Made by a program: the position numbers and the translations under genes. The notes beneath the pieces were generated by a model, which had not been told where the DNA came from, did no database searches, and was given only the letters and a program-made list of their open reading frames with translations. Shown here piece after piece: positions 12,266 through 14,832 of a stretch of DNA of 14,832 bases (positions within the stretch are counted from its first letter, which is position 1; the number at the start of each line of letters is the position of its first letter). Source of the stretch: Methanobacteriota archaeon (GTDB lineage: Archaea > Halobacteriota > Halobacteria > Halobacteriales > Halalkalicoccaceae); assembly GCA_022561895.1 (NCBI GenBank), contig JADFQH010000035.1, positions 1-14,832 on the forward strand, given 5' to 3'.

Positions 12266-14365
12266 TCATTTCTCGACCGTTCGACTGCCGCCCGCGGGGA
12301 GGAACTCTTGGATCAGATCGGGGCTTGCCACCTTGCGGACGAACGTCGTATCCGCAAAGCGCTCGCGGAAGGTTCGATAAACCATCTTCGCCATGTCGTT
12401 CTGGGCGTAGCGACCCGGTTCGATCTCGATCGCCGTCTCCGCACGCGGGACGATCGCTGCGGGCGGTCCGCCGATTACTCGAGTTGTTGGCTCGCAGGTG
12501 ATTCCGACGGCGACGCCGACCTCGGTGTCCCGATGGTAGGTCCGATCGCCGCGGATCACGAACCCACCTTTCTCGATATACTCGCCGCTTTCGGGTGTTT
12601 TCGAGACCTGATCGGGTGTCACCGAGTACGCATCGTCGGCGAACCGGCCCTCCTTCCACACCGAAGAATACGATACGGCGAACTGTGCCGTCTCTCGGAT
12701 GCTCGATTCGGGAAATTCGATCTCCCTTGCGGGCTCGCTCGGGCCGGTTGCTTTCAGGATCGTGACCGGTCCGCCGTGGGCCTGCGTGTGGAAGAAGCGG
12801 TCGCCCCGGTCGAGATACTTCTTTACGAGCGCCTCGTTCTCGTCCGCGTTTCGCCCGCCGATCACGAGAAAGCCGTCGCTCGTGTGAAACCAGCGAAACT
12901 CCTCGTACCACTCTTCTCCCTTTCTGACGGGGATCGATGCTCTGGAAAGCCAGTCGATCGTTTCTGGCTCTTCGTCATCGTTCTCATCGTCCTCGGGTCC
13001 GCCTGCCTTCCACTGCTGTTTGCGCTCGCGGAGCGCGTCGAGCTCCTCGCGGGTCTCGGAAATCGCCTCCTTTGCACCTTCCTTTTTCTTCTCGATCCGT
13101 TTCGCCTCGGTGTAGAGCCTGTCTGCGTTCTTCTCGACGCCGTCCTTCACGTCGAGTGAAACGGTGCTATCCCCGAGATCGACGCTGACCATTCCGTTTT
13201 CGGGATCGAACCCCTGTACGCTCTCTGCCGCGTCGATCCCCTGTTCTTTGCCCCGCTCGAACGTTTCTTCGATCTCGTTCCATCCCCTCCCCTCGGAAAG
13301 CGCGTTTCTGATCGTCGTCAGGATCTCATCGACCAGCCCGTAGTTCGCATAGACGAGTTCGGCCCGCTCGCGTTCTTCTTCTGCTTGCTCCTCGAACCCA
13401 TCGATTGCACCTTCCTGCTGGTCGATGATCCGCTGTTGTCGTTCGATCTCCTCGTCGAACTCCGGGCTCGTATCGGTCTCTTCGTCCTCGGTTGTGTCGA
13501 GTTCGAAGAAGTACGCATCGAGCGCTTCGTTAAAACTCTCATACGAGTCGCTTTCGAAATCCGCGTGCTCTTCGATCGCGAGTGGCGTCACGTCCACGAG
13601 TTCCGCGCTATCGTCGTCCTCGCGGTAGATCCGCGGGTCGAACCGTTTTTCTTTGACTTCGCTTGCGAGCCGCGAGAGGGCATCGTACAGTTGCGAAAAC
13701 TGCTCCTCGCTTGCCTCTTCGACCGGCGTTTCCTTTTCTACGCCCGCACGGGTACAGACTTCTTCTGCGTAGAGTCCACCGAGATTGAGCTGAGTCGCAA
13801 GGGTTCTGACGAGATCGGCGTCCGACTCTTCCATCAGCATCGTAAAACGCTCTTCGTCGAGTTCGAGCGGGTTCACCCGCGTATCGGGAAACTCGTAGCG
13901 TGAACCGGGTGCAACGGTGCGGGATTTCAATCTCACGGTGTCGAGTGAGTCGATGACGTGGCGCGTCTCGTTGCAGGCCGCGACGTTGCCCTGTCCGAAC
14001 AGCTCTGCGATGATCGTCGTGTTCCCGTCCTCGCGTTCGAACTCGAACGAGAGAATCCGGTCGAACTCGTACTGGGTAACTCCCACAAAGTCCGCGCCCG
14101 AGAGGCGGTTGCGAAGCATCTTCGCGAAATCCGGCGGGCGACCCGGTGCATCTGGGACGTGTTCGGGGACTGCGATATGAGCACGTTTTACCTCACCGAC
14201 CTCGATCAGCAGTTCGACCCGTCCCTGCTCGAAATCCCGCAGTTTGAGCCGGAGAAAATCGTCGCCGTAGAGGTAGGCCTTATCGACCTTCGCGCCCTTG
14301 TACTCGTTGAGTTCGCCGACCAGCGCCGCGAGATCGATGCTGGTCAGCTCCCGTTTCTGGTCCAT
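12266..14365 (-). CDS. rqcH: NFACT-family ribosome quality control protein RqcH (Rqc2/NEMF homologue)
   Basis: The 699-aa protein shows the NFACT layout. The NFACT-N domain (1-~220) opens MDQKRELTSIDLAALVGELN and carries FDRI with Asp102-Arg103, the pair matched by family knowledge to the residues needed for C-terminal tailing. A helical and coiled-coil middle (~290-480) includes EEIERQQRIIDQQEGAIDGFEEQ. The NFACT-R domain (~490-600) has SDGFLVIGGRNADENEALVKKYL and FFHTQAHGGPVTILKA. RqcH binds large subunits blocked by peptidyl-tRNA and recruits tRNA to extend the nascent chain without a template. Older annotation calls it fibronectin-binding-like. The start at 14365 matches the family N-terminus; the open frame to 14425 adds basic, non-family residues. 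Confidence 0.95.
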   Translation of the reverse strand: MDQKRELTSIDLAALVGELNEYKGAKVDKAYLYGDDFLRLKLRDFEQGRVELLIEVGEVKRAHIAVPEHVPDAPGRPPDFAKMLRNRLSGADFVGVTQYEFDRILSFEFEREDGNTTIIAELFGQGNVAACNETRHVIDSLDTVRLKSRTVAPGSRYEFPDTRVNPLELDEERFTMLMEESDADLVRTLATQLNLGGLYAEEVCTRAGVEKETPVEEASEEQFSQLYDALSRLASEVKEKRFDPRIYREDDDSAELVDVTPLAIEEHADFESDSYESFNEALDAYFFELDTTEDEETDTSPEFDEEIERQQRIIDQQEGAIDGFEEQAEEERERAELVYANYGLVDEILTTIRNALSEGRGWNEIEETFERGKEQGIDAAESVQGFDPENGMVSVDLGDSTVSLDVKDGVEKNADRLYTEAKRIEKKKEGAKEAISETREELDALRERKQQWKAGGPEDDENDDEEPETIDWLSRASIPVRKGEEWYEEFRWFHTSDGFLVIGGRNADENEALVKKYLDRGDRFFHTQAHGGPVTILKATGPSEPAREIEFPESSIRETAQFAVSYSSVWKEGRFADDAYSVTPDQVSKTPESGEYIEKGGFVIRGDRTYHRDTEVGVAVGITCEPTTRVIGGPPAAIVPRAETAIEIEPGRYAQNDMAKMVYRTFRERFADTTFVRKVASPDLIQEFLPAGGSRTVEK

Positions 14366-14381
14366 GGCATTTACTCTCGGG

Positions 14382-14705
14382 TCACGAGAAAAAGGCGTAT
14401 CGTTCCACGCAACGCCCGTTCTCAAACCGTATATGAACTGCCGTCCTCATCAGGCGTGACTGATAATAGCAGACACACTCTACTGGAGAGTAGCCCGCAA
14501 GGTCACCGATACAATCCTGTACTGCCTTTCGGGCCGTCAGAGGCATTCGTGATAGACCATTACCGGCGTCGGGTTCGCTCTCATGCGCACCATACGTGAC
14601 CAACGTCCTCGGAGAGATGCCCACTGCCTCAGCCAGTGATATCTTCGTAAGCCCACGACGACGACGCGCGAGGTCCAACCTGGAAGGATTGAACGTTCTC
14701 GCCAT
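14382..14705 (-). pseudogene. Truncated XRE-family helix-turn-helix regulator
   Basis: From the ATG at 14703-14705 the frame reads MARTFNPSRLDLARRRRGLT and continues with a canonical helix-turn-helix (ISLAEAVGISPRTLVTYGAHESEPD). This is the start expected of XRE regulators that in haloarchaea are often joined to an ImmA/IrrE-type metallopeptidase of 350 aa or more. After about residue 50 the match stops. The remaining ~57 residues, rich in Cys, Tyr and Arg, look like no XRE protein, and the other two frames do not restore the match. The total is 107 aa. It is best read as a remnant after deletion or insertion, although a short functional DNA-binding protein cannot be excluded. It starts 4 nt after the upstream partial frame, suggesting a former operon. 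Confidence 0.6.
14387..14394 (-). promoter_or_regulatory. T-rich promoter-like element of rqcH
   Basis: On the minus strand a cctttttctc stretch is centred about 26 nt before the rqcH ATG. It is at the right distance for a leaderless TATA box, but it is T-only rather than alternating T/A. It lies at the very end of the upstream broken XRE frame. Confidence 0.4.
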
Positions 14706-14709
14706 AACC

Positions 14710-14832
14710 TTAAGCCCTCTTTTCCACCGGTACGTCGATCTCCCCGCTATCCCCAGGGGTATCATCGACCAGAGTCGCCCCGCGCCCTACGGTTCCATCA
14801 CTTGGGGGTGGGAGAATGATGCGCTCTTGCCA
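14710..14832 (-). CDS. C-terminal end of a small unrecognised protein (partial)
   Basis: The frame is open from the window edge and codes 40 residues: WQERIILPPPSDGTVGRG at the start and GEIDVPVEKRA at the end, then TAA at 14710-14712. Its acidic composition fits a haloarchaeal protein. Only 4 nt separate it from the XRE ATG, and its gagg near the end could serve as a ribosome site for that gene. I do not recognise the family. Its position just before an XRE gene would suit an antitoxin-like or regulatory partner, but that is inference. Confidence 0.45.
   Translation of the reverse strand, partial: WQERIILPPPSDGTVGRGATLVDDTPGDSGEIDVPVEKRA

Noticed and set aside
12179..13159. Plus-strand open frame opposite rqcH
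   Set aside because: It is antisense to the NFACT-R and coiled-coil regions, Arg/Cys/Leu-rich with no motif, and typical of GC-rich antisense frames.
14480..14493. Small hairpin ctact...agtag upstream of rqcH
   Set aside because: It has a 5-bp stem with a 4-nt loop, within chance expectation, and no supporting context.

Overview
The window reads as the chromosome of a halophilic archaeon (class Halobacteria). The proteins are acid-rich, the third codon positions are GC-rich, and several genes have a TATA-like element about 24-28 nt before the start codon, as expected for leaderless haloarchaeal transcripts. The gene set also fits: archaeal pelota, an NFACT/RqcH protein, an Lhr-type helicase and a Dna2-like nuclease-helicase. 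I cannot name the genus from the sequence alone.

Left end (1-2000). The window opens inside a chimeric reading frame: about 190 nt of a short-chain dehydrogenase with different codon usage runs in frame into the C-terminal two thirds of a zincin-type metalloprotease (HEVAH). Three minus-strand genes follow: a 65-aa two-helix membrane protein, an NTF2/SnoaL-like protein coupled to it through a TGATG stop/start overlap, and an unrecognised acidic 182-aa protein.

Nucleic-acid and nucleotide genes (2000-9400). A Nudix hydrolase with a clear leaderless promoter precedes a Dna2-like protein that joins a Cas4/RecB-type Fe-S nuclease to a superfamily 1 helicase. A small membrane protein follows, overlapping tail to tail with a full-length Lhr-family helicase on the minus strand. 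Divergent from lhr is a metallo-beta-lactamase-fold hydrolase of the RNase Z-like type.

A 106-bp stretch with perfect 18-bp terminal inverted repeats (9400-9505), resembling a MITE, lies between the convergent hydrolase and pelota genes. A short open frame that overlaps the pelota stop codon crosses it.

Ribosome-rescue block (9580-14370). On the minus strand, in transcription order, come rqcH (NFACT, Rqc2/NEMF homologue), two DUF4013 multi-pass membrane proteins with overlapping ATGA, and pelA (pelota/Dom34). RqcH and pelota belong to the stalled-ribosome response, so finding them around a membrane-protein pair is the most interesting biological arrangement here. rqcH, the first membrane gene and pelA each show a possible TATA element, so co-regulation is plausible but a single operon is not proven.

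Right end (14380-14832). An XRE-type helix-turn-helix start runs after about 50 residues into unrelated sequence and looks truncated. It sits 4 nt behind the C-terminal end of another small reading frame that leaves the window. No rRNA, tRNA, CRISPR array or complete insertion sequence was seen. No single wholly new system is evident; the strongest leads are the chimeric left end, the pelota/DUF4013/RqcH block and the MITE-like element.
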